A DNA stretch of 64,000 nt from Granulicella mallensis. Lineage in GTDB: Bacteria; Acidobacteriota; Terriglobia; Terriglobales; Acidobacteriaceae. The stretch spans positions 62,001-126,000 of the forward strand of contig NZ_JACHIO010000003.1 in the NCBI RefSeq assembly GCF_014203225.1, written 5' to 3'. This document shows positions 49,901 to 57,733 of the stretch, piece by piece. Position 1 is the first letter of the stretch, and every line of letters begins with the position of its first letter. Position numbers and translations under genes: made by a program. Under the pieces are notes generated by a model. That model was not told the origin of the DNA. It did not search any database and worked only from the letters and a program-made list of their open reading frames with translations.

Positions 49901-49984
49901 TGAACCAAAGTTGACTCTTGCTATTTGGCTACACCCAACGTAAACATTGCGTGGGCCACAAATTTAATTCCGAGAGGTAAGACC
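49901..49984 (+). promoter_or_regulatory. Conserved 5' leader of Lys-rich gene, copy 2
   Basis: This is the counterpart of 43731-43814, diverged by scattered substitutions but with the same blocks and the same GAGAGGTAAGACC before the TTG start. It is upstream of a longer version of the same gene. Confidence 0.65.
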
Positions 49985-50344
49985 TTGGCAACCAAGAAAG
50001 CTGTAAAGAAGGCTCCTGCAAAGAAAGCCGTAGCGAAGAAAGCCGTAGCGAAGAAAGCCGTAGCGAAGAAAGCCGTAGCGAAGAAAGCCGTAGCGAAGAA
50101 GGCACCAGCGAAGAAGACGGCTGCTAAGAAATCACTAGCGAAGTCACGCATGTACATCGGCTCTTATGCTGCCAAGCCCGCGAAGAAGGCCGCTGCAAAG
50201 AAGACCACAACAAGAGCGGCTATTACCGGACCTGGCACTCTCACTGGTCCTGTGACCTTAGCAAAGAAGAAGGCTCCGGGAAAGAAAGCCGTGAAGAAGG
50301 TCTCTATCAAGGCGCAGCGGAATAACGGGCCGTTGGCGTTTTAA
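49985..50344 (+). CDS. Lys/Ala-rich histone H1-like protein (long)
   Basis: A 119-residue basic protein, a longer paralogue of the 58-residue protein at 43815. The N-terminal half is a run of KKAVA repeats. A central segment SRMYIGSYAAKPAKKAAAKK is unique to this copy, and the C-terminus SIKAQRNNGPLAF is shared. The TTG start is conserved between the two. It carries a 15-bp tandem repeat and is followed by a terminator. Histone-like binding to nucleic acid is inferred from composition. Confidence 0.72.
   Translation: MATKKAVKKAPAKKAVAKKAVAKKAVAKKAVAKKAVAKKAPAKKTAAKKSLAKSRMYIGSYAAKPAKKAAAKKTTTRAAITGPGTLTGPVTLAKKKAPGKKAVKKVSIKAQRNNGPLAF
50021..50095 (+). repeat. 15-bp tandem repeat within the Lys-rich gene
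   Basis: Five perfect copies of AAGAAAGCCGTAGCG (five codons, KKAVA) followed by a variant copy. In-frame repeats allow length change by slippage without loss of reading frame. Not present in the short paralogue. Confidence 0.92.
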
Positions 50345-50379
50345 ACCTTACCCAACCCGCATTACAGGCAAGCAAAGAC

Positions 50380-50413
50380 GCCCGGCAACTCATTACGAGA
50401 GCCGGGCTTTTCT
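50380..50413 (+). terminator. Terminator of Lys-rich gene, copy 2
   Basis: GCCCGGC (50380-50386) pairs with GCCGGGC (50401-50407), followed by TTTTCT. It is near-identical in stem, loop and flank to the terminator at 44037. Confidence 0.82.
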
Positions 50414-50635
50414 GCCTTTAGAGAAAACTGCTGGATTCGGATATGCTCTGGGCCCGCTCCCCCGCACCGGAGACGTTGCACCCCGAGATCAAGACAGGGC
50501 ATGGGAAGTGGGAAGCAAACTACTCTTCCCACTCCCCCGCACCCTCGACGGCGACGAAATATCGACAAAGGTCGCTCTAACTAACAATCCAACTACTACA
50601 AAAGATCGGGCACACCATCTGCAACGTGTCGGTGA

Positions 50636-50992
50636 CTACGCGGCAGAGGCAATATTGGTTACGTGAATCGTGTTGCTTGCTGTGTCGAACGTTCCGGTAA
50701 CTGTCACTTGTTTGTCTTCGTACTTCTTCGCATCGTCCTGATTATCAAGGAAGTGTCCGGCTGCTTTGCCCTCAGGCGTTTGGCCTGTAAGCAGGGCAAA
50801 CTGTCCAGTCTGAAGCTTCACAACCTTGCCGGTGAACTTCATTTCTTGCTGCGGGTTCTGTTGCGGTTGTTGTGGCTGAGTAGCGCTGCCGCTTTGCGCG
50901 GTTGCTGAGCCGGGGGTGAAAGCGCAGAGAGCCGTCGCCAAAATCAGTGCGAACGCCTCTCTATGATGATTGCTCCTTTGCGTTATCTTCAT
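50636..50992 (-). CDS. Small secreted protein, DUF5818-like
   Basis: A 118-residue exported protein with a signal peptide ending near GSATA (residue 32), then a Gln/Pro-rich linker. The compact C-terminal domain (MKFTGKVVKLQTGQFALLTG ... DDAKKYEDKQVTVTGTFD) resembles an OB-fold-like DUF5818 domain common in Acidobacteriota. No enzyme motif is visible. Monocistronic. It is probably periplasmic, and function is unknown. Confidence 0.7.
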   Translation of the reverse strand: MKITQRSNHHREAFALILATALCAFTPGSATAQSGSATQPQQPQQNPQQEMKFTGKVVKLQTGQFALLTGQTPEGKAAGHFLDNQDDAKKYEDKQVTVTGTFDTASNTIHVTNIASAA

Positions 50993-51112
50993 CTTCCTCC
51001 AGTGTTTTTCGGTTTACTTGAAACCTTGACTTACAACATTGACAAGGCAGTTCGTCCTCTCGACTCGAAGACTTCCAACCTAGGAAGCACAGATCGTGTA
51101 GCGGGTTGCTCG

Positions 51113-51243
51113 CGTGAGGCAAAATGCCCGTCAGTTCATTACTAGAGCCGGGCTTTTGCCTATAGGAAAACTGCTAGATTCGGATGTTCTCCAGCCATTC
51201 GATCATGTGCTACTTCGACTGCAATTTTTCCAACGGGAAAGTG
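51113..51243 (+). repeat. Orphan copy of the Lys-rich gene 3' module
   Basis: A third, more diverged copy of the terminator plus downstream sequence seen after the gene at 43815. GAGCCGGGCTTTT, GGAAAACTGCTAGATTCGGA and GTGCTACTTCGACTGC match copy 1 (44020-44157). The left half of the stem is mutated (GCCCGTC). No Lys-rich gene precedes it. It ends exactly where the phage capsid remnant begins. Confidence 0.8.
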
Positions 51244-51481
51244 GCCAGCGGGGTGCTTTGTATGGTGGGATCGCACTGGTAATGTCGGCTTCGCTCTCAC
51301 CGGCATCTGCCCAAAATGGAACCGTGAACTGCTCGGCGCCAGTCTGAAGCTGTGACGCCATCTCACCGCTCGCAACCGCTACCCCAGACAGATACAGGGC
51401 GGTCGAGACAAGCGAGTTTTCGACTTGATAGGCGGTGAATTCGGCAGGAACAATAACGTCGGCAATCTGTGTTTAAGCCAT
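51244..51481 (-). pseudogene. Phage major capsid protein remnant
   Basis: The minus-strand frame from the ATG at 51481 reads M-A-stop and then, without a break, TQIADVIVPAEFTAYQVENS, SGVAVASGEMASQLQTGAEQ and FTVPFWADAGESEADI. This is the conserved N-terminus of a family of tailed-phage major capsid proteins. The third codon is TAA, so the gene is dead. After about 75 codons it is cut by the orphan 3' repeat. It marks an old prophage next to the three-gene operon. Confidence 0.75.
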
Positions 51482-51673
51482 CTAGCTAACCTCGAATCCA
51501 AATGAAGTGCTTTGATCCAGGCTTGGCCGATGGCTAGACCGCTCGGCTACTGCCGAGGACGTTCGATTGATGCAATATGCGACTGCACCTGAGAGATATT
51601 AGCGCACCTTCCCATTGGGCGCAAACATATTGAGACGGAGGACAATGATGGATACTGGCGGATTGCGTTGCGA

Positions 51674-51970
51674 CTACTCCGCAGAACTTTCTTTGATTTT
51701 GATGGGCCACATCGAGGAGATCACCTTCAGCAGGCAAACACCAAACAAACCGTCGAGAACTCCGATAGCGGTCGTGGCTGCCCAGTGCCGCTCGTTGTAG
51801 ATAAGGACGAAAATGAAGATCGTGAGGGCTACGACTATGGCCAATGTCACGCCCAAAACAAGCCATTGCATGGCTGTTCGCTGGCGTTCGAGATTGATTG
51901 CCTGCACTACTTGATACGTCGCCAATTGCTGCGGGGTAAGGTCGAGGAGTTTTGGAAGTTTATCGTTCAT
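51674..51970 (-). CDS. Small two-helix membrane protein of three-gene operon
   Basis: A 98-residue protein. Residues 1-32 are a soluble, partly helical segment (LDLTPQQLATYQVVQAINLE). Two membrane helices follow (about 35-58 and 67-85), joined by a short loop NERHWAATT, with a short charged tail. Its ATG overlaps the stop of the preceding gene by 11 bases, so it is co-translated. No family is recognised. Its size and layout resemble small membrane effectors of phage-defence systems, but that is only inference from shape and context. Confidence 0.6.
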   Translation of the reverse strand: MNDKLPKLLDLTPQQLATYQVVQAINLERQRTAMQWLVLGVTLAIVVALTIFIFVLIYNERHWAATTAIGVLDGLFGVCLLKVISSMWPIKIKESSAE

Positions 51971-52331
51971 TGAACACGTAGAACTCCCGTCGTTGAAGTG
52001 AGCCGCTTGGGACTTCTACGCGCACAATGTCATCCCCATCACGGTGCGAGCAAGGAAGTGTTTCTGGAATAGGTCGGGAATCCCGAACCTCATATGCAAC
52101 AGAGTCATCATCTGGGCAGACGAGCACTACGCGGTGACTGAACAGACCCCTGCTAACCGCAGTCTCGCAGATCGTCCGGGCAGCACGATGCGAGATACCT
52201 AGCAGACTCCGAATGTTCTCGACTTCAATGTGATGAGGGTCCAGCTTGGAAAGAATAATGGCTGTTGACTCTACATCAGGAGTCGGGACAAGATCACTAA
52301 TTTTTTGAAAGAAGCGCTTGTACCACTGCAT
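51960..52331 (-). CDS. Winged-helix-like small protein of three-gene operon
   Basis: A 123-residue protein. The frame opens at 52349, but the ATG at 52331 has GGAG six bases upstream. The middle (ILSKLDPHHIEVENIRSLLG then ISHRAARTICETAVSRGL) looks like a winged helix-turn-helix. The C-terminal half is beta-rich with many acidic residues (CPDDDSVAYEVRDSRPIPET). It overlaps the upstream gene by 35 bases and the downstream gene by 11. It could be a transcription regulator or an adaptor between the other two proteins. No named family is recognised. Confidence 0.6.
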   Translation of the reverse strand: MQWYKRFFQKISDLVPTPDVESTAIILSKLDPHHIEVENIRSLLGISHRAARTICETAVSRGLFSHRVVLVCPDDDSVAYEVRDSRPIPETLPCSHRDGDDIVRVEVPSGSLQRREFYVFNER

Positions 52332-53142
52332 CCGCATCTCCAGAATCATCGGTATAACGCGGGAACCTAAAGTGACCTCTTGATGGGTCTAAGAAAAAGT
52401 CGCCTATCGATTTCACAGGATCTTTCAATAGATGAAAAGCGGACATAAACATGGTCGCAGTCTTCAGCTCTTCATATCGTTCCGGCTTGGTGGCTTTGAT
52501 GCCTTTCTCTTCGTCCATGACTTCAGTCAACGTGGAGTCTGGACTGCGAAACCGGACGTTGAATGCATCCATATAGTCCTCCTCCCAAAGAGCCTTCATT
52601 CCTTTATGTACGTCTGCGGTATCGAATCCTAAAGCCTTCAGATTTTTTACGATTAGCTTCTCGTCAAGGCTACGTGACACGATCGATATCGGCTCATTAT
52701 AGAGCGTCGCTGGTGTGCGCTCCAAAACGATCGCACTGAGGACCAGATGATCGGCCAAGGTATGGATGCGCATCGGCCAGAGAAGATCAACTTTCTCTTT
52801 CTTCAATGAATCTTGCAGAATGACAACAAACGAGACACGGGCAAGGATCAGGGTTGGACCGTCTGCTACAACCTTCAGAATTTCGGCATCTGTGATCGCG
52901 TTCATGATACTGACGTCTTTGTGCTGAGATGGATCGAGCACATAAACGTGCATCTTGCACTTCGCAAAATTCGCCAAAATGAAGTCGATAGCCTTACCCG
53001 GTTCCAATGCCCTGGCAACGGTGTCACAAATGACTTCCTTAGTACCTTTGATGCCTTCCCATTCCTCTTTGAGAACGGCGACAGGGAACAGAGATAAAAG
53101 TCTGCTTATCTCGTCTTGAGTTGATCCTTCCAATATGGGCAT
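52297..53142 (-). CDS. Protein of unknown function, first gene of three-gene operon
   Basis: A 281-residue soluble protein with AGAGGA before its ATG. The N-terminal 60 residues look like a small helical bundle (DEISRLLSLFPVAVLKEEWE ... VICDTVARALEPG). Residues about 60-165 alternate strands and helices (KMHVYVLDPSQHKD, LILARVSFVVILQDS). The C-terminal part is mixed, with a proline/aromatic-rich end (DPSRGHFRFPRYTDDSGDAD). No catalytic motif is recognised. It leads an operon of three overlapping genes, next to a prophage remnant and an integrated island. It may be the sensor or enzyme of an undescribed system. Confidence 0.6.
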   Translation of the reverse strand: MPILEGSTQDEISRLLSLFPVAVLKEEWEGIKGTKEVICDTVARALEPGKAIDFILANFAKCKMHVYVLDPSQHKDVSIMNAITDAEILKVVADGPTLILARVSFVVILQDSLKKEKVDLLWPMRIHTLADHLVLSAIVLERTPATLYNEPISIVSRSLDEKLIVKNLKALGFDTADVHKGMKALWEEDYMDAFNVRFRSPDSTLTEVMDEEKGIKATKPERYEELKTATMFMSAFHLLKDPVKSIGDFFLDPSRGHFRFPRYTDDSGDADAVVQALLSKN

Positions 53143-53500
53143 CCAGATTCCTCTGCATTAGACCTGCACCATCCATGATGCACTCGTAATCACATAGACT
53201 CAATGCCTATCGTTATCGAATATGAAGATCGCCGACCTGCTCGCCCCACTGGCCTATAGACAATGCTGAGTACGACAATCGGCTATGAAATGTTGTCATG
53301 CCCGCGTTTCACATTTGATCCAAGTAAGACGGAGTATCCCTCAGCTCGCGGGTCAGGAATCCCATGGGCTCGGTGAGTTCCCGGTCGCATGGTTTAAATC
53401 GAACCCTGCGATGCGATTTTGAAATCTTTTTGGGAACCTTCAAACAGGGCTACGCAAACGATCTAGTCGCTTCGCGTAGCACCTTGATTCGTAAGGGTTT
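53143..53500. other. Gap between three-gene operon and island end
   Basis: No gene is supported. The operon promoter must lie at its left end. The right end abuts the tRNA-Glu fragment that marks the island boundary. Confidence 0.45.
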
Positions 53501-53550
53501 TGGTAGCGTTACCGGGGCTCGAACCCGGACTCTTCGCCTTGAGAGGGCGA
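53501..53550 (-). other. tRNA-Glu(CUC) 3' half: integration (att) site
   Basis: Read on the minus strand, the sequence is the anticodon arm TCGCC-CTCTCAA-GGCGA (anticodon CUC), variable region, T-arm CCGGG-TTCGAGC-CCCGG, then the acceptor strand and CCA at 53501-53503. The D-arm and 5' acceptor half are absent. The sequence beyond 53550 does not pair with the acceptor. This is what an integrase targeting a tRNA 3' end leaves at one end of an element. The orientation puts the chromosome to the left and the element to the right, with the integrase gene 176 bp inside. Confidence 0.85.
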
Positions 53551-53675
53551 TCAATAGGGTACGCACAGGACTGCACAGAATTGCAAGTTAAATCACAATA
53601 CCCTTTATCCATGGGATTTTCGCAATCTCTTGCTTGCAGGGCGTCGCACAACTTCGCACGAATTAGACGCAACAA

Positions 53676-53697
53676 CTGGCACAAATCTGGCACAAAT
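53676..53697 (+). repeat. Tandem 11-bp repeat upstream of integrase
   Basis: CTGGCACAAAT occurs twice in direct tandem, between the att site and the integrase start. Such short repeats near att often serve as integrase arm-binding sites, which is inferred here. Confidence 0.5.
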
Positions 53698-53725
53698 TCC
53701 GATATCCTTTTGCTAAGGGGTCTCT

Positions 53726-54955
53726 ATGGCGTCCAGAGGCAGAAAGCCGGCAAAGGTCAAGGGTGTCTATCAGCGTGGCAAGAGTTGGTGCTGTCGTTAT
53801 GAGGTCAATGGAAAGGACGTTCGCAAGACGTTCGACTCCCGAGAGCAGGCAGTGGAGCACCTCGATAAAGTGCGTCGGATGGAGCGCGAAGGCGAGATCA
53901 TTCCGCCCACGGCGAAGGGTCCGCTTCTCAACGCATCCGAGCGGGAACGCCGATCGAAGCGGTCTTCCCTGCTTCTTGATGACCTGATCGGCCAGTACCT
54001 CGAAAAGGAAGAGGTCGCGGTGAACCGCGAACTCGAACAGAACGCAAAGTCGGACGCGTATAGCAACGACGCTCAAAAGCGCCTGGACAATCTGAAGTCT
54101 CGGTTCAAAGCAATCAAGACAGCTTTTGAGGGTAGGCTAGCCGATTCCATCGAACCTTTCGAGATCAAAGACTTCCTTGAAGGGCTGGGCCGATCCAACG
54201 GAACGATGAACCGGTACAAAACGACTCTCAGCGCCGTCTACTCGTACGCCAAGGAGAGAAAGTTGCTTTCGCTCAATCCTGTCCGGGAAGTCAAGCGCTA
54301 CACCGAGGTGCTGGGCATCCCGCGCTGGATGAACGAGACCGAGGAAGATCGCATCCGGCTGGTCGTGCAGGAGTGGATCGAGGAGACGCCCGCTGAGTAC
54401 CGTGTCACACGCCTCCTGCTCCGCGAACACCTGAACGAGATCACTCTGGCTTCACAGACCGGAATGAGGAAAGGAAACCAGTATGCGCTGCGCTGGGAAC
54501 TAGATATCAACTTCCCTCTCCGGCTGATTCACTTGCCCAGCACCAAGTCGAATCGACCACACACCATCCCGATGACGGATGGTGTTTACGAGGCGTTGCT
54601 CGACCAGCAGGCGATTCAGGCAGAACTCGCCATACTTCGCAACGAAAATCCGCAGCGCACGAGGATGCAGCTAAACGGACGCGTTTTCACGATTCGAGAA
54701 AACCGGGAGTGGTTCGATAAGGCCAAGAAGGATGCCGGCATCAAGGCGCTACGCTGGCACGATCTCAGCCGTCATACGGCTGGCTCCAGGCTCGCCGCGA
54801 GTGGTGCGAACCAGAAAGTGATCCAGGAAGTCCTCGGACACTCTTCCCTAGCGATGAGCGCTCGGTATAGCCACCTCTCTAAAGACCAGGTAGCCGATGC
54901 GATGAAAGCATTGAATCGCGGTGGTATCCAGCCTAAACCCGCCGAAACAGCCTAA
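53726..54955 (+). CDS. Tyrosine recombinase/integrase
   Basis: A 409-residue phage-type integrase. It has an N-terminal AP2-like arm-binding domain (VYQRGKSWCCRYEVNGKDVR), a SAM-like core-binding domain (about 90-190) and a catalytic domain with the full set of residues: Arg in QTGMRKGN, His-x-x-Arg in HDLSRHTAGS, His in LGHSSLAMS and Tyr in ARYSHLS. AAGGGG precedes the ATG. It is the first gene inside the island next to the tRNA-Glu fragment and probably mediates integration and excision there. Confidence 0.93.
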   Translation: MASRGRKPAKVKGVYQRGKSWCCRYEVNGKDVRKTFDSREQAVEHLDKVRRMEREGEIIPPTAKGPLLNASERERRSKRSSLLLDDLIGQYLEKEEVAVNRELEQNAKSDAYSNDAQKRLDNLKSRFKAIKTAFEGRLADSIEPFEIKDFLEGLGRSNGTMNRYKTTLSAVYSYAKERKLLSLNPVREVKRYTEVLGIPRWMNETEEDRIRLVVQEWIEETPAEYRVTRLLLREHLNEITLASQTGMRKGNQYALRWELDINFPLRLIHLPSTKSNRPHTIPMTDGVYEALLDQQAIQAELAILRNENPQRTRMQLNGRVFTIRENREWFDKAKKDAGIKALRWHDLSRHTAGSRLAASGANQKVIQEVLGHSSLAMSARYSHLSKDQVADAMKALNRGGIQPKPAETA

Positions 54956-54967
54956 ACCAGATTTCCG

Positions 54968-54994
54968 GCCCGAGCGAAGCCGGCCCCCTCGGGC
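54968..54994. terminator. Hairpin between convergent int and res
   Basis: GCCCGAG (54968-54974) pairs with CTCGGGC (54988-54994) between the stop of the integrase and the stop of res. The position suits a shared terminator; the T-run is weak. Confidence 0.45.
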
Positions 54995-55042
54995 TGGCTT
55001 CAGTGTTTTGGGCCTAGATCTCGAATATGGCAACATGAGCCC

Positions 55043-57733
55043 TCACCGCACGGTGTAGCGCTGAACAATGTTGCCTAGAGTCGCGCTAATCTGAATCGCA
55101 TCGTGGGGGATCAAAACATATTGCCACGGCTTATCGCTCACGCTCGATGCATGTTGGCACCAAAGCATTGCTGCCTTTGCCTTAAGCAGCACAACTTCAT
55201 CGGTCATCTCACTTGAGCGCTTCGGTTCACAGAGATATCGAGCAGTTGCCGTCTCGACAACGAAATCAGGCTGATAGACCTCTTCTTGATAGTAGTAAAT
55301 CCTCAAAACATCTTTGGGCGGCTTGAGCCACTTGAGGACTGAAGTCTCGTCTTCAAGAATGATGGCGAAGCGCCGTTCGGTATCTGAGTCGAACTTCTGC
55401 GCGGGATATAAGCATTTTGAAAAACCTCCGAAGAGCATTCCTCGAATCAGGAGTCGCTCTTCAACCGGAGCCCGGAACGGAAGAATCGTTTGGTCTGTCT
55501 GCATGGCTGCCATACTGCTTGTGAGAGTTTGAAATCCTTTCGATACAGTAACCTCGTACTCCGTCGCCTTCTCGACGTAATGTTGGTTCATCTGGGCATG
55601 GATGAGTGTCACGAGCTGGGTCTGGTAGAACTGCAAGACATTTAATACATCTTCCGATGTCTGCAAATAGGACTGGAGATGGCGAACCATTTGTGCTGCC
55701 AATTTGTAGAGCAACTCTGCATGTTCGTCGTAGTTGATATCGTCCTTGTCGATCAGACCGCGAACGATATAGTCCTCAAGATTCTTTTCCAGCACGATGC
55801 CATCACCGCTCACGATCTTGAAACGCTGATTGTTCATCAGGTGCTGAACGAGCAAGTCCTTTTCCGCCGGAGGCTGTCGGAAGCTATTGCAGTCGAGGTC
55901 AAAGTCTTGATAACCGACAGTGACTTCTCCTTTCGGCGTGACAATGATCTTCGGAATGTCGATTGTTCGTTCGGCAATCGCGCTTGTGACGCGCTCGACG
56001 ACCGACGCAACATCTACCGGTTGCAAGATGGATGGAAGTTCGCCTTGGACGGGCTGCATCAGTTCTGTTACTCGCGCGGTGATGCGCTGTTGGACATCAT
56101 GTGTCTTGAGGTCGCCAGAGCGCGTTAGTCTTTCGAATTGCTGCCGAATGACTTGCATCGTCACCTCGGCAGTCCTCCGCTCTGGCTCACTGATTGTCGG
56201 CGCGGACTGCGGCGGGGCACCCGGCACCGGAGCTGCGGGTGCGATTCCCAATCCCAACTGAGTCATGAAGACTGGCTCGATGGTAACGGCCTTCGTCGGA
56301 GTGTCAGGAATGTCTCGCCCAATGACGATGCCTGTCCGGATGATCGAGTTGGGATCATTGGCATGGTCAACAATCTCTTGGAAGCGGTCGTGCGAAACGA
56401 TGGTCAGGCGATCAACGTCCGCTACGCCAGTCCGTTTTCCATATGGAAGACGCAAACCGCGCCCGATGGACTGTTCGACTAGAGTTCGTGAGTTGGCCGT
56501 GCGAAGCGGGACGATGGTGTATAAATTCGTCACGTCCCAACCTTCCTTGAGCATATTGACGTGAATGACAATCTCAGTCGGGTTCGCGGGATCTTCGACG
56601 GAAAGAAGCTGCTGTACCGTCTCGTCCTTCTCATCGCCCGTTTGGTTGGAGTGGACGGTAATGACCCGTCCCTTGTATCGACCTCCAAAGAAGTTATCCG
56701 CCTCGATCCGCCGTTGAAGGTCATTCGCGTGCGTAGTGTCCTTCGCCACAACGAGCATGAACGGTTTCACTAGAGGCTTCATGTTCTCGCGAGCATAGAT
56801 ATCGAGCTGGACCTTGGTGTGTTCGTGGATACGAACGCCGTCCTCCAGCTTCAGCTTCTCAAGGCCGGCCTCGTCGTAGTTCTCTGCACGGAAGTTCTCG
56901 CGGGTCGCAACGGCTGGCTCTTTTACGAACCCATCCTTTAGCGCCGAGGACAGCGGGTAGCTGTAGATGACGTTCTTAAAGTCCGCGCCACCTGCTGTTT
57001 CCGTCCGGGGCGTAGCCGTAAGCTCAAGGCCGAGGATTGGCTTGAGTTCGTTGATCGCCCGCATTCCGGCCTTACCGCGATAGCGGTGCGATTCGTCCAT
57101 CAAGAGAACCAGGTCATCCAACTCGGACAGGTACTCGAAATAGCTCTCGCCGATGTACTCCTGTAGCCGCTTGATGCGAGGCTCTGCGCCGCCGCGCACC
57201 TCAGAGTTGATCTTGCTGATATTGAAGATATTGATGTGTACTGGCGCATCTGGGTCTTTGAGGCCGGGGATAGCGGGCTGGCTCAAGCGTTCGGAACGAA
57301 CGCCTCGCCCGCTTTCGTAGTTGTCGCCTGTGATGATTTCCGGAGGCTGAATAACGAAATCGGAAAGACCTTGAAAAACATATTTGGGCGAACCCGGTGT
57401 GAAGTCGGAGATAAGTTTGTTGTAGATCGTCAGATTGGGTGCAAGGACAAAGAAGTGTCGGATGCCTTCGGCTTGATGGAGATAGGCAATGAAGGCACCC
57501 ATCAAGCGAGTCTTGCCAACACCGGTAGCAAGTGCGAAGCACAACGAGGGGAAATCACGCTCGAAGTCGGTGACGTTCGCGAACTCGGCGCGAATGGTGG
57601 CGAGTGCTTGTGCGGCGTCCTGGTCTTTTTGCAACGAGAGCAGGTCACAGATGCGGTCAAGAATTTCCAGCGACTCGCGTTGCGGAGAGCGAAGGCTAAG
57701 GCGGTTGGCGATGGCATTACCAGCTTGCTTCAT
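55043..57733 (-). CDS. Type III restriction enzyme, Res subunit
   Basis: An 896-residue DNA-translocating nuclease subunit. The superfamily 2 helicase motifs are present: Walker A ATGVGKTRLMG near residue 68, DESHR near 216, ELTATPRTE, and motif VI QSIGRGLRLPYG. The C-terminal PD-(D/E)xK nuclease is visible as QPDFVVETATARYLCEPKRS, with the Asp and the Glu-x-Lys. The ATG overlaps the stop of mod as ATGA. Res needs Mod to recognise DNA. The frameshift in mod therefore makes its activity doubtful unless the frameshift is a sequencing error. Confidence 0.93.
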   Translation of the reverse strand: MKQAGNAIANRLSLRSPQRESLEILDRICDLLSLQKDQDAAQALATIRAEFANVTDFERDFPSLCFALATGVGKTRLMGAFIAYLHQAEGIRHFFVLAPNLTIYNKLISDFTPGSPKYVFQGLSDFVIQPPEIITGDNYESGRGVRSERLSQPAIPGLKDPDAPVHINIFNISKINSEVRGGAEPRIKRLQEYIGESYFEYLSELDDLVLLMDESHRYRGKAGMRAINELKPILGLELTATPRTETAGGADFKNVIYSYPLSSALKDGFVKEPAVATRENFRAENYDEAGLEKLKLEDGVRIHEHTKVQLDIYARENMKPLVKPFMLVVAKDTTHANDLQRRIEADNFFGGRYKGRVITVHSNQTGDEKDETVQQLLSVEDPANPTEIVIHVNMLKEGWDVTNLYTIVPLRTANSRTLVEQSIGRGLRLPYGKRTGVADVDRLTIVSHDRFQEIVDHANDPNSIIRTGIVIGRDIPDTPTKAVTIEPVFMTQLGLGIAPAAPVPGAPPQSAPTISEPERRTAEVTMQVIRQQFERLTRSGDLKTHDVQQRITARVTELMQPVQGELPSILQPVDVASVVERVTSAIAERTIDIPKIIVTPKGEVTVGYQDFDLDCNSFRQPPAEKDLLVQHLMNNQRFKIVSGDGIVLEKNLEDYIVRGLIDKDDINYDEHAELLYKLAAQMVRHLQSYLQTSEDVLNVLQFYQTQLVTLIHAQMNQHYVEKATEYEVTVSKGFQTLTSSMAAMQTDQTILPFRAPVEERLLIRGMLFGGFSKCLYPAQKFDSDTERRFAIILEDETSVLKWLKPPKDVLRIYYYQEEVYQPDFVVETATARYLCEPKRSSEMTDEVVLLKAKAAMLWCQHASSVSDKPWQYVLIPHDAIQISATLGNIVQRYTVR

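Noticed and set aside
50021..50110. Short regular repeats considered as a CRISPR array.
   Set aside because: The units are contiguous 15-mers with no spacers and lie inside a coding frame; no cas genes are present.
50362..50568. A 68-codon minus-strand frame after the long Lys-rich gene.
   Set aside because: It runs through the terminator of that gene and has an Arg/Gly/Cys-rich composition typical of antisense to GC-rich DNA.
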